64,000 bases of DNA. Source: Thermospira aquatica (GTDB lineage Bacteria; Spirochaetota; Brevinematia; Brevinematales; Thermospiraceae). The translations under genes and the position numbers were made by a program. Numbering within the stretch: position 1 is the first letter of the stretch; every line of letters starts with the position of its first letter. The notes beneath the pieces are model-generated. The model was given only the letters and a program-made list of their open reading frames with translations. It searched no databases and was not told the origin of the DNA. Where the stretch lies: the NCBI RefSeq assembly GCF_023525255.1, contig NZ_CP073355.1:1488001-1552000 (forward strand), in the 5' to 3' direction. This document shows positions 26,655 to 39,661 of this stretch, piece after piece.

Positions 26655-27495
26655 TGCCTCGACACGCCTGTTTGGTATCCTGGGGCACCCTGTGAGGCAT
26701 TCGTTTTCTCCCGCGATCCACAATGCCGCTTTTCAGGCATGCGGGATCAATGCTGTGTATCTTGCTTTTGATGTGGAGTCTCTTGAAGACGCGATCAAGG
26801 GTATTCGTGCTTTGCATATAAGTGGCGCAAGTGTCACTCTTCCACACAAGATAGCGGTGATGTCCTATCTGGATGATGTTTCTGATCTTGCTCAAAAAAT
26901 AGGTTCGGTGAACACTCTTTTCTGGGAGGATGGCAAGCTCAAGGGAGAAAATACCGATGCCTATGGTTTTTATGAGTCTCTTTCCCAGCATACGGTTATT
27001 ACCGATACCCATGTGGTGGTGTTGGGGTCTGGTGGGGCATCGCTTGCGGTGTGTTTTGCCTTGTTTGCCTATGACCGTCCCGCAAAGCTTACCATCGTGG
27101 CGAGGAATCAGGAGAGTCGCAATAATCTGAGGCTTCGGTTATTGGAGGCTTTTCCTTTTGCACAGATAGAGACGGCGAATTTTGAATCCGTCAAGGATGT
27201 GATGAAGGATGCTCAGATTCTCATAAATACCACCCCCGTAGGGATGTTTCCCCATGAGGATCAAAGCCCTATTGAAGAGGCTTGTATTCCTCGAGGTATC
27301 ACTGTGATGGATCTTATTTATCATCCTGTGGAGACTACTCTTCTCAAGCTTGCGCGCGCCAAGCACTGTGTGGTTATTAATGGAGCAGAGATGCTTCTCT
27401 TTCAAGCGATGCGACAGTTTGAGATCTGGACGGGAGAGAAAGCGCCTTTTGAGGTAATGCAAAAAGCTTTGCAAAAGTGTCTGAAACAGAATTAG
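26647..27495 (+). CDS. aroE: Shikimate dehydrogenase
   Basis: 282 residues. It reduces 3-dehydroshikimate to shikimate with NADPH. Substrate-binding GHPVRHSFSPAIHN, the catalytic lysine segment VTLPHKIAVM, NTLFWEDGKLKGENTDAYGF, the nucleotide-binding VVLGSGGASLAV and NTTPVGMFP are all present. It is co-transcribed with rpiB and converges on the E1-like gene with one base between stops. Confidence 0.95.
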   Translation: MIDASTRLFGILGHPVRHSFSPAIHNAAFQACGINAVYLAFDVESLEDAIKGIRALHISGASVTLPHKIAVMSYLDDVSDLAQKIGSVNTLFWEDGKLKGENTDAYGFYESLSQHTVITDTHVVVLGSGGASLAVCFALFAYDRPAKLTIVARNQESRNNLRLRLLEAFPFAQIETANFESVKDVMKDAQILINTTPVGMFPHEDQSPIEEACIPRGITVMDLIYHPVETTLLKLARAKHCVVINGAEMLLFQAMRQFEIWTGEKAPFEVMQKALQKCLKQN

Positions 27496-27496
27496 C

Positions 27497-28312
27497 CTAT
27501 ATTCCCACCAGAAGTTGATAGAGAAAAAGCGCTGTATTTTTCTCTTTTGTTCCCTTCACAATGAACCTGCCCTGCCTGAAGACAAGCGCGGTGAATTTTT
27601 GGTATTCAATCTCAACAAAAAAGGGATTTGACTTTCGGACTTTTACAAAGGGTTTTATTTCTTCTAGATAACGAGATAAATCAATTGGCCTTTCAAATGA
27701 GGGTGTGATGGCTACCGAGTTTTCCCCACAAGATACAGCAACAATCGGTTGGAATTTGCCCTCGAGAAAGGGATGTTCTCCCTGGTGAAGAGGACAGGCA
27801 GGTGAAACTGGCACCACTTCACCTTCGTGTGGATTGTGCCAGATGGTACTATGCTCGGGTGGCATGTTCCAGAGAGAAACGAAAAGCTCTCTCCAGTGCT
27901 TTTCTGGTTTTTCCCGGAGAAGAGCGGGTTTTGGTGGGTGGTACGACATGAGACAGTGGAGGCAACCGTCGCTCTCTTTTCCCGAAAAAAAGAGAAGTTT
28001 CCACTTTTGCCCTGGAATCAAAATCCATGCGGGCTTTTGGTAGGCTAAGGCCATATCCATAGCCAGATAACAGGAGAGAAGACTCGGAGACATATGGATA
28101 ATTCCTGTTGATTCTTTGATGAGACCCGCGTAGTTGTGGGTGAGGTATTCTGGAAAAACTGCCAGTGCCCAGGAAGCAGGGGTGAAGATTTGATCCTTGA
28201 GAGAGTAATTGGTCCCGATCACGCGCATAAGGGGTTTACCGAGAGCCTCCCAGAGAGTGTCTTCTTCTCCGAGACCTCCAACAAGAACCCAACTATCCTG
28301 TTCCAGGCTCAT
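27497..28312 (-). CDS. Degenerate E1/MoeB/ThiF-like protein
   Basis: 271 residues, not strongly recognisable. The C-terminal third matches the tail of MoeB/ThiF-type adenylyltransferases: VAVSCGENSVAI (C195) resembles their CGRN.VQI segment, followed by DLSRYLEEIK and FTALVFRQGRFIVKGTKEKN, like the FPDGRALIKGT tail. C117 and C120 (DGCLHCLMSYHPP) match the first zinc cysteine pair. The N-terminal Rossmann motif is reduced to WVLVGGLGEED, and the ATP-binding Arg and Asp residues are not seen. It is thus probably a catalytically altered relative. Its start overlaps the AAA ATPase stop (ATGA), so the two probably work together. Confidence 0.6.
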   Translation of the reverse strand: MSLEQDSWVLVGGLGEEDTLWEALGKPLMRVIGTNYSLKDQIFTPASWALAVFPEYLTHNYAGLIKESTGIIHMSPSLLSCYLAMDMALAYQKPAWILIPGQKWKLLFFSGKESDGCLHCLMSYHPPKPALLREKPEKHWRELFVSLWNMPPEHSTIWHNPHEGEVVPVSPACPLHQGEHPFLEGKFQPIVAVSCGENSVAITPSFERPIDLSRYLEEIKPFVKVRKSNPFFVEIEYQKFTALVFRQGRFIVKGTKEKNTALFLYQLLVGI

Positions 28313-30435
28313 TTATTAAATCCCACCTTTTTGGTTGAAAGTCCCAGGACAGATTTTATCTCTTTATCAATCGCATCGAGGAAGTCTTTTTGAGTAATGA
28401 TCTGGTCGTTTCCTGTACGAGTGGCTGCTTTTCTTGCGGCATTGTAAACAACATTGGCGATAGAGCCACCGGCGAGTTCGTATTCGGCCAGTTTGGAGAG
28501 ATCAACATCGGGGGCAAGGGGCATTTTCTCAGAGATGTGAACCTGCCAGAGTTTGAGTCGGGTTTCATATTTTGGAATATCGAAACGGATCTTGATGTTG
28601 AAACGTCTGTTCCATGCCACATCAAAGAGTTCGATAAGATTGGTTGTTGCGATAAATACGCCCTGGAAGTTTTCAATCTCTTCGAGAAGAAGGTTTTGCA
28701 TCTGGTTGTATTCTTTGTCGGCAGCCTGGTGGATCATGCCACGGGAGCTCAAAAGTTGATCGGCTTCATTGATGAAGAAGAATACATTTTCTTTGGAGTT
28801 TTTTACATAATCATAGTATTCTTCAAAAACTTTCTTCACATTTTTTGTGGATTCACCTACAAAAGAACTTACGAGGTTAGCAGCATCAACCTTGAAGAGT
28901 TTAGCATGAGCTTCTCCAGCGAGAGCTTGAGCGGTGATGGTTTTTCCTGTACCAGAAACACCGTAGAGAAGGATTTTTACCGAGGATGCTTCTTTGTGGG
29001 AGAGAGATGGTTTCACTCCCCATTTTTTGAGAACTTTCATAGTTTTGGTCATATCGACAGCGTTGAGAAGCTCCTGTTTTACATCTTCATCCAGGATAAT
29101 CTTGCTTAAGTTTATGTTGGGTTTGATAACCTCGTAGAGGGTTTCTTTTTTCTCTACCGTGAGAACAGAGGTTGTGTTTTCTTTTGGAGGTGTTTGCGTT
29201 TCCTCTGTGTTTTCAAAAAGGAAATCAAGGGCATCCGAGAATGAGGGTAATTCTGAAGATGTCTGGATTTCTTCGCCGGGAAAACCAGTATAAAAAATCT
29301 GTGGAGCTATATGTGGATTACTCTTAGCAAAGAGATTTACCAATTTGATAAATTCCTGGCGGTTGATCTCAAAGTTTTTGTTGATAAGGGAGGGGGAGTC
29401 TTCTGTTTTTTTGGCTTCGATGTCTTCTTCTTCAAAGAAATCTGAGGAGATAATTCTCAGGAGTCCTTTTTCTATGAAGGGACTTTTGGGATGGAAAAAG
29501 GAGAGTATCATGGGAATTTCTTCGGGAAGAATACTGAGCATTTGAAGGGCATGTTCTATGCTTTGCTGGGTTTCCTGACGAATAAATACAAGGTAGAGGA
29601 GATAGAGATAGAAAATCCAGAGAGGACGTTTATTTCTCATGAGAGGATCCAGAATGATAAAACCTGCAGAGGAAAGAGAGAAAAATTCCTCCATAGACTC
29701 GGAGAATTGTGGGTAAAGTTTCCTGTTTGAAAAATCAAAATTCTTCATAATGGTGTCTATCATGGAGCTAAAAGGGGGTGTTTCAAACCATGGTTTAAGG
29801 GGCGGGGGAAGGAGGGTTTCACTGTAAAGGGTTTTATAATATTTCAGATGAGAAAACAGGATCTGAATATCGTTGAGCATGTCGGAGAAGTTGGTGTATG
29901 GTCGTTTTTTGAGGGTAAAAGAGAAAGGCGCAGCGTTCTTTTCCGGGAGGAGGGTCTGGAGAATTTTTCCGTATCCGATAGCATTCATGGCAAGGGTGTC
30001 GTTGCTAAGTGTGGAGAGGTATTCCTGCACGGTAAAGAATTCGTTCATCTGGTTTTCTGGAGGCCATCCGCCATAGTGAATAATCCAATAGTTGGTGTAA
30101 AGTGGATGGTCACGTTTCATCAAAGTAGAGAGAAAAGTAAATTGCTTCTCTGTTTTTTTGTGGAAGAAGCGCACAATATTCCAGAGGTTTTGTTGTGGGG
30201 TCTGGTGAGTTAAAGCGGAAAAGAGGAGAAGCACAAGTTTTTGTTCCTCATAGGAGAGTCCCCGAAGGGTTTTTTGAAGCTTTTTTAAGGCGTCCTTGTA
30301 ATGGGAAAGAGGAGCCTGAAGTTTTATCGTAGAGAGAGAAGGCGTGGTTTTTTCTGCTGGTTTATTGGCAAGGAAAGCCTGATATTTTGAAAACCATCCT
30401 TCGGCGAGTTCGAGAATCAAGGGGGAAATATTCAT
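28309..30435 (-). CDS. AAA family ATPase with long N-terminal domain
   Basis: 708 residues. The last 270 form one AAA module: Walker A GVSGTGKT near residue 486, Walker B FFFINEADQLL (Asn in place of the first Asp, seen in some AAA families), sensor 1 VFIATTN, the arginine finger WNRRFN, and a small helical lid. The first 430 residues are helical and match nothing I recognise. The gene leads a two-gene unit with the E1-like protein. The AAA lid and pore region suggest remodelling of a protein partner; the partner is unknown. Confidence 0.85.
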   Translation of the reverse strand: MNISPLILELAEGWFSKYQAFLANKPAEKTTPSLSTIKLQAPLSHYKDALKKLQKTLRGLSYEEQKLVLLLFSALTHQTPQQNLWNIVRFFHKKTEKQFTFLSTLMKRDHPLYTNYWIIHYGGWPPENQMNEFFTVQEYLSTLSNDTLAMNAIGYGKILQTLLPEKNAAPFSFTLKKRPYTNFSDMLNDIQILFSHLKYYKTLYSETLLPPPLKPWFETPPFSSMIDTIMKNFDFSNRKLYPQFSESMEEFFSLSSAGFIILDPLMRNKRPLWIFYLYLLYLVFIRQETQQSIEHALQMLSILPEEIPMILSFFHPKSPFIEKGLLRIISSDFFEEEDIEAKKTEDSPSLINKNFEINRQEFIKLVNLFAKSNPHIAPQIFYTGFPGEEIQTSSELPSFSDALDFLFENTEETQTPPKENTTSVLTVEKKETLYEVIKPNINLSKIILDEDVKQELLNAVDMTKTMKVLKKWGVKPSLSHKEASSVKILLYGVSGTGKTITAQALAGEAHAKLFKVDAANLVSSFVGESTKNVKKVFEEYYDYVKNSKENVFFFINEADQLLSSRGMIHQAADKEYNQMQNLLLEEIENFQGVFIATTNLIELFDVAWNRRFNIKIRFDIPKYETRLKLWQVHISEKMPLAPDVDLSKLAEYELAGGSIANVVYNAARKAATRTGNDQIITQKDFLDAIDKEIKSVLGLSTKKVGFNK

Positions 30436-30694
30436 GAAAAACTCCTTTTTGCTTTGATGTTATCCTTTTCGCTGCCGGGAATGTGGAAAAAGTCCGGGTG
30501 AGTGGCAGCGTGAAAAGTGGAAAATATCATTGCGTTGCGTTTTTGTTTTGCGCAGTTTTTGTGCCTTTGATAGACTTTACCTATATAGTATAACATAAAA
30601 TAAAAAAAAGGGCAAAAAGAGAGAGGGTGAGTGTTTTTTTAGTTTTTCTTGTTTTTTTTCAGGAAATCTTTTTGAAAAAAATTTCAGAAACCTC
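30436..30694. other. Intergenic region between AAA gene and rRNA promoter
   Basis: No gene is supported. On the minus strand AAAAAGGAG precedes the AAA start. The arms GCTGCC and GGCAGC near 30473-30507 can form a hairpin in the AAA leader. Downstream the sequence is very T- and A-rich (30590-30690), consistent with an UP element for the rRNA promoter. Confidence 0.5.
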
Positions 30695-30723
30695 TTGACA
30701 AAGGCAGGAAAATATGGTATAAT
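30695..30723 (+). promoter_or_regulatory. rRNA operon promoter
   Basis: Perfect consensus: TTGACA at 30695-30700 and TATAAT at 30718-30723, 17 bases apart, with an A/T-rich upstream tract. The leader to 16S is about 130 bases. Confidence 0.92.
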
Positions 30724-30858
30724 AATAGTCCACGCTACGACTGAGTGTATGTGAGAGGTTGTAGGGTTGGTTTTTTTTTGAGAGGAGATAGTACTGAGGT
30801 GAGGGACAACGAACAAGTAAGCTAGGACAAGCTTTGAAGTTATGGAATTGAGATATTC

Positions 30859-32388
<1,530 letters not shown>

Positions 32389-32447
32389 TAGGGAGATTTG
32401 ATAGTCCCTCATCTCAGTTTGTTTTTATAGGTTAAGTTTTTAGGATT

Positions 32448-32521
32448 GGGAGTATAGCTCAGGTGGTTAGAGCGCAGCCCTGATAAGGCTGAGGTCAATG
32501 GTTCGAGGCCATTTACTCCCA
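32448..32521 (+). tRNA. tRNA-Ile(GAT)
   Basis: 74 bases, a full cloverleaf: acceptor GGGAGTA/TACTCCC, anticodon loop CTGATAA (GAT) and T arm AATGG-TTCGAGG-CCATT. It lies in the 16S-23S spacer as is usual. Confidence 0.97.
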
Positions 32522-32528
32522 GTGTGAT

Positions 32529-32597
32529 GGGGATATAGCTCAGCTGGGAGAGCACCTGCCTTGCAAGCAGGGGTCAGGGTTCAAACCCTTATCTCCA
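32529..32597 (+). tRNA. tRNA-Ala(TGC) with shortened T arm
   Basis: Acceptor GGGGATA/TATCTCC, D stem GCTC/GAGC and anticodon arm CCTGC-CTTGCAA-GCAGG (TGC) are normal. The stretch from the anticodon stem to the acceptor is only 18 bases instead of 22. The best fold gives a 4-base variable loop and a T arm of AGGG-TTCAAA-CCCT, so the gene is 69 bases where 73 would be usual. It is either a real unusual tRNA or a sequence error; the deletion is symmetric in the stem. Confidence 0.85.
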
Positions 32598-32663
32598 GTT
32601 TTTGATAGGAAAGGGATATATTGGATATATTGAGATAAGACAGGACATAGGACTGAGGTAAAA

Positions 32664-35529
<2,866 letters not shown>

Positions 35530-35568
35530 TTACAAGTCAGTCTCCTGTCTTATCATTGTTTTTATTTG

Positions 35569-35675
35569 CTCTCGACCATAGCGGAGGGGGTACACCCGGT
35601 CCCATTCCGAACCCGGAAGTTAAGCCCTCCGTCGCCGATGATACTCCGTCAGGGGGAAAGTAGGTGTCGAGAGCT
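35569..35675 (+). rRNA. rrf: 5S ribosomal RNA
   Basis: About 107 bases. Helix I pairs GCTCTCGAC with GTCGAGAGC. The conserved CCCATTCCGAACCCGGAAGTTAA loop region is present (given here as a position near 35601-35622). It is somewhat shorter than the E. coli 5S, mostly in the domain near 35640. A T7 run directly after helix I probably terminates the operon. Confidence 0.93.
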
Positions 35676-36013
35676 TTTTTTATTGTCCGGGATTTTTCTC
35701 AGGATGTTACCACTTTGAAAAATGGAGTATTCTTAGAGGACACCCGGAAATCAGCTAAGAAAAATGTTTATAGGAAGTCAAGAAAAAAGTGAGATGGTAA
35801 AAATTTTCTATTTGAGATGGTGTTTCTAGAAGTTTACCCATGGCTTTTTTTGTAAAGTAGCACAAAAACTTTCAAGTTCCCTGCTACGGCAAAATGGCGA
35901 GAGTATTTTTGGAGAAGTTTCCATTTTCTCTATTTTTGACGAAAAATATTTATTTTCCTACTTTACTTTTTTTCTTTTTGTGGTATAATGTACTGAGAAA
36001 AGAGAGGTGGGGT
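35676..36013. other. Intergenic region downstream of 5S rRNA
   Basis: No gene is supported. A TATAAT at 35984-35989 lies 24 bases before the pseudopilin ATG and is the likely -10 box of the secretion operon; the position 17 bases upstream (CTTTAC) is a poor -35. A TTGACG at 35936 is too far away to pair with it. The reading frame from 35894 is rejected as an N-terminal extension. Confidence 0.5.
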
Positions 36014-36388
36014 ATGAAACAAAAGGGATACTTTCTCGAGGGATTTACGCTTCTTGAGCTTCTGGTGGTACTCACGATTATTGGTATCCTGATGACTATA
36101 GGGATGGCTGCCTACACGGGCGTGATCGAATCAGCAACCAGACGAGCGGTAGAGGTGGAGCTTTCCCAGTTTCAGATTGCCATTTTCAATTTCAAAATCG
36201 AAGAAGGAAGGATGCCTTCTTCTGTAGAAGAGTTGTTGCAGCTCGGATATATTACCAGGGAGTTACTCCAGGATCCATGGGGGGAGAGTTATATTCTTCG
36301 GAAGAACGAGGGACGCTGGCAGATACTCTCCAAGGGTGCAGACAAAAAAATAGGAACCAAAGATGATATTATCAAGACGCTGGATTAG
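36014..36388 (+). CDS. Type II secretion major pseudopilin, GspG-like
   Basis: 124 residues from the ATG at 36014. A short basic leader ends in G before FTLLELLVVLTIIGILMTIG, the type III prepilin cleavage and methylation site with Glu5. The globular part has the GspG-like DPWGESY and the C-terminal SKGADKKIGTKDDI calcium-site segment. It is the first gene of a seven-gene secretion/pilus operon. Its end overlaps the next pseudopilin. Confidence 0.88.
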   Translation: MKQKGYFLEGFTLLELLVVLTIIGILMTIGMAAYTGVIESATRRAVEVELSQFQIAIFNFKIEEGRMPSSVEELLQLGYITRELLQDPWGESYILRKNEGRWQILSKGADKKIGTKDDIIKTLD

Positions 36389-36749
36389 TGGTTTTACGTT
36401 AATTGAGGTATTGGTTGCTTTGTCTTTGGTGAGTCTGGCCGTTCTTGCGGTTTTAGGGGTTTATGGAACCCTTGCTCTTACCTCCGGGAAGAGTCAAAAC
36501 GTGCATCGCATAGCGTCGGTCATGGATGCCTTTCTCACCGATGTCCAGCTCAAATGTGCCTGGACGAACTGGGAAACAGGGCTTTTTCTCACCAATGTGA
36601 ATGGAGTTGCCCTGGAGATGGAAGTAAACTGGGAGGAAAAAGGAGAGCTTTGTTCGGTAGAGCTTCGGAGCTTTTACCCTGCAGGCCAGAGAACCAATAC
36701 CTACACCGTGAGAACGAGGTTTTCCCTGGCTTATGAAATGGGAATATAG
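36363..36749 (+). CDS. Minor pseudopilin, GspI/GspH-like
   Basis: 128 residues. The prepilin signal is MILSRRWISG before FTLIEVLVALSLVSLAVLAV with Glu5. The rest (CAWTNWETGLFLTNVNG and after) is a small beta-rich domain I cannot assign to a specific Gsp subunit; gene order suggests GspI or GspH. The start overlaps the previous gene by 26 bases and the end overlaps the next by 17. Confidence 0.8.
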   Translation: MILSRRWISGFTLIEVLVALSLVSLAVLAVLGVYGTLALTSGKSQNVHRIASVMDAFLTDVQLKCAWTNWETGLFLTNVNGVALEMEVNWEEKGELCSVELRSFYPAGQRTNTYTVRTRFSLAYEMGI

Positions 36750-37173
36750 GCTTGAGGGATTTACTCTTACGGAGTTGTTGGTGACGATGACACTGTTTGC
36801 CCTTGTGATGTCGGTGGTTACGTCTGTACTGGTGATGCAACTGAGCATACTGCAGAGACTTGGCAAGGCTGAAAATAGCCGGGAGCTTTTGTGGCGACAT
36901 CTGGAGATGGTGAGTTTGCAGACTGTTCGGGTTGAAACAACGAATGGGGGATGGGTATTTTTCACCGCGAGGGGCAGGATGTATTTTTTGGGACAGGAAC
37001 CACTCATGCTCATGGAACTAGGGGAAAAAGCACGATGGCAGTATCCTCTGCAGGCTCAACTCCAGCTTGCATTTATCACCAACCGCTCTCGTGGAGTGGT
37101 AAGAGCAAACCTTACCGGCATTGGGTTTGATGAGACACGTTTTTTCCCCCTTGGTTGGCAGAAAGGAGAGTAA
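36733..37173 (+). CDS. Minor pseudopilin, GspJ-like
   Basis: 146 residues. A leader MKWEYRLEG precedes FTLTELLVTMTLFALVMSVV, again with Glu5. The remaining 115 residues are a beta-rich domain consistent with GspJ/PulJ length but not diagnostic. It overlaps its upstream neighbour and is followed by AAAGGAG and the GspL-like gene. Confidence 0.78.
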   Translation: MKWEYRLEGFTLTELLVTMTLFALVMSVVTSVLVMQLSILQRLGKAENSRELLWRHLEMVSLQTVRVETTNGGWVFFTARGRMYFLGQEPLMLMELGEKARWQYPLQAQLQLAFITNRSRGVVRANLTGIGFDETRFFPLGWQKGE

Positions 37174-37174
37174 C

Positions 37175-38641
37175 ATGGATATACGGGCTCTATGGCATAG
37201 TCTTCTGGAGAGGCTTCATCTTCTTTATACCGTTGTGGATATTGGAGAGGAACTTCGTGTTCTGGAGGTGATAAAGGTTGGCCCGTGGAAGAAGGTTATT
37301 CATACCCATATGGAAAGTCTCTATGATGATCAGAGGCTTCTCTTTAGCATTCAGCGTTTTCTTGAAAAATATGCCACCTACCCTGTAAGAAGGGTTCTTT
37401 TTCTTATAAGCAGGATTTCAGTGATTTCTCAGTTTCTTCCTCTCCCTGATATTCCCCAGGATAAGCTGGGACAGGTTGTGGAGTGGCAGCTTTCCAAGCT
37501 TTTTCATTTCTCTGCCCAGGATGTGGTGGTTGGTTATCAGGTGGTATCTCGCACTCATTTTTCGGGGTCACCTGGATGGAATGTGCTTTCTGCAGTGATG
37601 AAAAAATCCGAACTCCGTCAGTATTATGAGCTTTTTGAGCAGGCGCATCTTCTTCCTTATGGGATAATCTATGGTGGACATCTCTGCCTTTTGCCGTATG
37701 TGCCAGATCGTTCTGATCAGGCTGAGGGGCTGGTTGTCTGGAAAGGACACAGGCTGTTTATGGTGATTGTGGAAAGGGGAGAGATTGTCCAGTATCAACA
37801 GCAGCTTCTCCCGGAAAATCGGCATCTTCCAACCGAATTGAAATCGATCACGCAGTTTTTTACAGAGTACATCAAACTTGGGGGTGGCTATCTTGTTAAG
37901 ATTCATGTCCGTGCCCTTTCCAGAGAAGAGGAAGAGTTCTTTGTTGAGGGAATTCTTGAGACTATTAATATCTTAGCTGAAGGAGTAGAAGGAAAGCGAT
38001 TCTTTACGCAAAGTAACCTGGTCCCGGAGTATTGGGATATGTATGCAGCATTCTCTCCCTGGTTTTCAAAAATGAAAGTCGCTTTTTCCCTGCCTCCTAA
38101 AGGGGAACGCAGGATACTCTGGGATGGACTGGTTAACTGGGGGAGGGCGATTTGCGCGCTTATCATACTCGCTGGTCTCGTATGGTCTCCTGTTTTTTGG
38201 TATACTCAGACCGAGTATAAACTCTATCGAGAAGCAGAGAGAGTGTTGTCGACAGGGGAGGTGGTACGGGATGCTGACCTGGAGAAACGGGTAGAAGAGG
38301 TGAGACAGCTTCAGATACTGAGGCAGTACCAGGAGGAAAAGGAAAAATACGAGAAACTGTTGATTGAAGCTCAAAATATTGGCATAGAGTCGTCTAATCT
38401 CAAGATGGCTATTGTTGCCCTTGCGCAGGCGTTGCCATCCGATGTACGACTTGTGAAATTTTCTGTTCAAAAGGGCAAGGGTGAAATTATAGGAGAGGCT
38501 AAAAGCTCGAAAGGTCTCCAGAGTTTTGTGCAGCAGATGATTCAGTCCCCCTATCTTATGAAGATTGCACTTGCTGAGGTGAAACGCAGAGATGCTGGCA
38601 CGATTATAACCTTTCGAATTCTGTTTGAGGTGAGTCTATGA
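37175..38641 (+). CDS. GspL / PilM-PilN-like assembly protein
   Basis: 488 residues from the ATG at 37175. The first 310 residues resemble the actin-like cytoplasmic domain of GspL/PilM (TVVDIGEELRVLEVIKVG at the start). One membrane segment near residue 325 (AICALIILAGLVWSPVFWY) is followed by a coiled coil and a ferredoxin-like PilN/GspL domain (LPSDVRLVKFSVQKGKGEI). It would recruit the assembly ATPase to the inner-membrane complex. The ATPase itself is not in the window. Confidence 0.8.
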   Translation: MDIRALWHSLLERLHLLYTVVDIGEELRVLEVIKVGPWKKVIHTHMESLYDDQRLLFSIQRFLEKYATYPVRRVLFLISRISVISQFLPLPDIPQDKLGQVVEWQLSKLFHFSAQDVVVGYQVVSRTHFSGSPGWNVLSAVMKKSELRQYYELFEQAHLLPYGIIYGGHLCLLPYVPDRSDQAEGLVVWKGHRLFMVIVERGEIVQYQQQLLPENRHLPTELKSITQFFTEYIKLGGGYLVKIHVRALSREEEEFFVEGILETINILAEGVEGKRFFTQSNLVPEYWDMYAAFSPWFSKMKVAFSLPPKGERRILWDGLVNWGRAICALIILAGLVWSPVFWYTQTEYKLYREAERVLSTGEVVRDADLEKRVEEVRQLQILRQYQEEKEKYEKLLIEAQNIGIESSNLKMAIVALAQALPSDVRLVKFSVQKGKGEIIGEAKSSKGLQSFVQQMIQSPYLMKIALAEVKRRDAGTIITFRILFEVSL

Positions 38642-39126
38642 AAAGGATGATGGGGCTTGTTCTCTCTTTGGTACTGTTAGGAGGCGCCTCTGGAAGTGTT
38701 GCACTATTCTGGAATTATAGTAACCAGTCGAGGTACCTTTCGCTTCTCAAAGCGCAACAACGCAATACGGGAGATCTGGTGTTTCTCAAGAGAACCGTCA
38801 GCGCCCTCAAAACAGAATACGAAAATCTCAGTCGGGAAACTTTTGATGTGAAGACATCGGCTGATTTTATTGCCAATCTACCTGTTCTAGCCGAGTTTTC
38901 TGGGGTATCTCAGTTTACCATTCAGACGAGGGGAACAAAAACAGAAGGGAAACAGGAGGTTATGACCGTCGATATGGAGTTGGATGGCCGTTTTTCTGCA
39001 CTTGCAAGCTTTATTGATATTTTAGAAAGGGCGAGACTTCCTATTCAGATAGAGAATCTCTCGATGGAGTATACTCCACGTTTAATCCATGCTACGATGA
39101 CGCTTAAAATTTATTATCGTCGGTGA
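38638..39126 (+). CDS. GspM / PilO-like protein
   Basis: 162 residues. One N-terminal membrane segment (LVLSLVLLGGASGSVALFW), then a coiled coil (about residues 30-80) and a small ferredoxin-like domain ending in MTLKIYYRR. This is the PilO/GspM plan. The start overlaps the GspL-like stop by four bases (ATGA). Identity rests on topology and gene order. Confidence 0.7.
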   Translation: MKRMMGLVLSLVLLGGASGSVALFWNYSNQSRYLSLLKAQQRNTGDLVFLKRTVSALKTEYENLSRETFDVKTSADFIANLPVLAEFSGVSQFTIQTRGTKTEGKQEVMTVDMELDGRFSALASFIDILERARLPIQIENLSMEYTPRLIHATMTLKIYYRR

Positions 39127-39133
39127 GGGAATC

Positions 39134-39649
39134 ATGACAAGACAACAACAAACCCAGCTTTCGATTTTTCTTGTACTTTTTAACCTTGTTTTCTGGCCGC
39201 TGGTTTTTTATCCCCAGTTCCAGAGGTTTCTTGCCACCTTTCAGCAGGATGTGAATGTAGCACCTCAGGTGGTAGCTCGTCAAAAGACATCCTCGAGTAT
39301 GATGCAGCGTATAGATTATGATACTCTTCGCAATATCTTTGAGTACGAAGAAGCGACATCCCCTCCTCCTAGAAATGAACGTACAGGAGAGCGTCCACCA
39401 AGAGAGAGAGAGATGAATTCCCGGTTTTCTCCTCCGATGTCTTCCCCTCGGGAGGGAACTCTCCAGCTCCGATCTATTCTTAATCTTCAGGGGAAATTGA
39501 TAGCAACTCTTCAGGATGCTGTTTTTCCGGAGAGAATGTTTACTGTGGTGAAGGGGGATACAGTGGATGGGTATGTGGTGATAGAGGTTTCTCCAGATGC
39601 CGTGGTTCTCGAGAGAGGAACCCAGCGTGTTCGTCTTACTTTGGAATAG
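39134..39649 (+). CDS. GspC / PilP-like protein
   Basis: 171 residues. An N-terminal membrane segment (IFLVLFNLVFWPLVFYPQF), a proline- and arginine-rich linker (about residues 75-110), and a C-terminal beta domain (LRSILNLQGKLIATLQDAVF ... VVLERGTQRVRLTLE) like the homology region of GspC/PilP, which docks on the secretin. It lies directly before the secretin gene, as expected. Confidence 0.75.
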   Translation: MTRQQQTQLSIFLVLFNLVFWPLVFYPQFQRFLATFQQDVNVAPQVVARQKTSSSMMQRIDYDTLRNIFEYEEATSPPPRNERTGERPPREREMNSRFSPPMSSPREGTLQLRSILNLQGKLIATLQDAVFPERMFTVVKGDTVDGYVVIEVSPDAVVLERGTQRVRLTLE

Positions 39650-39661
39650 AAGGAGTTGGCT

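Noticed and set aside
28390-29109. 239-residue plus-strand frame
   Set aside because: Antisense shadow of the AAA ATPase gene, which has clear motifs.
35894-36013. N-terminal extension of the GspG-like protein
   Set aside because: The ATG at 36014 gives the expected short prepilin leader; the extension contains the TATAAT box.
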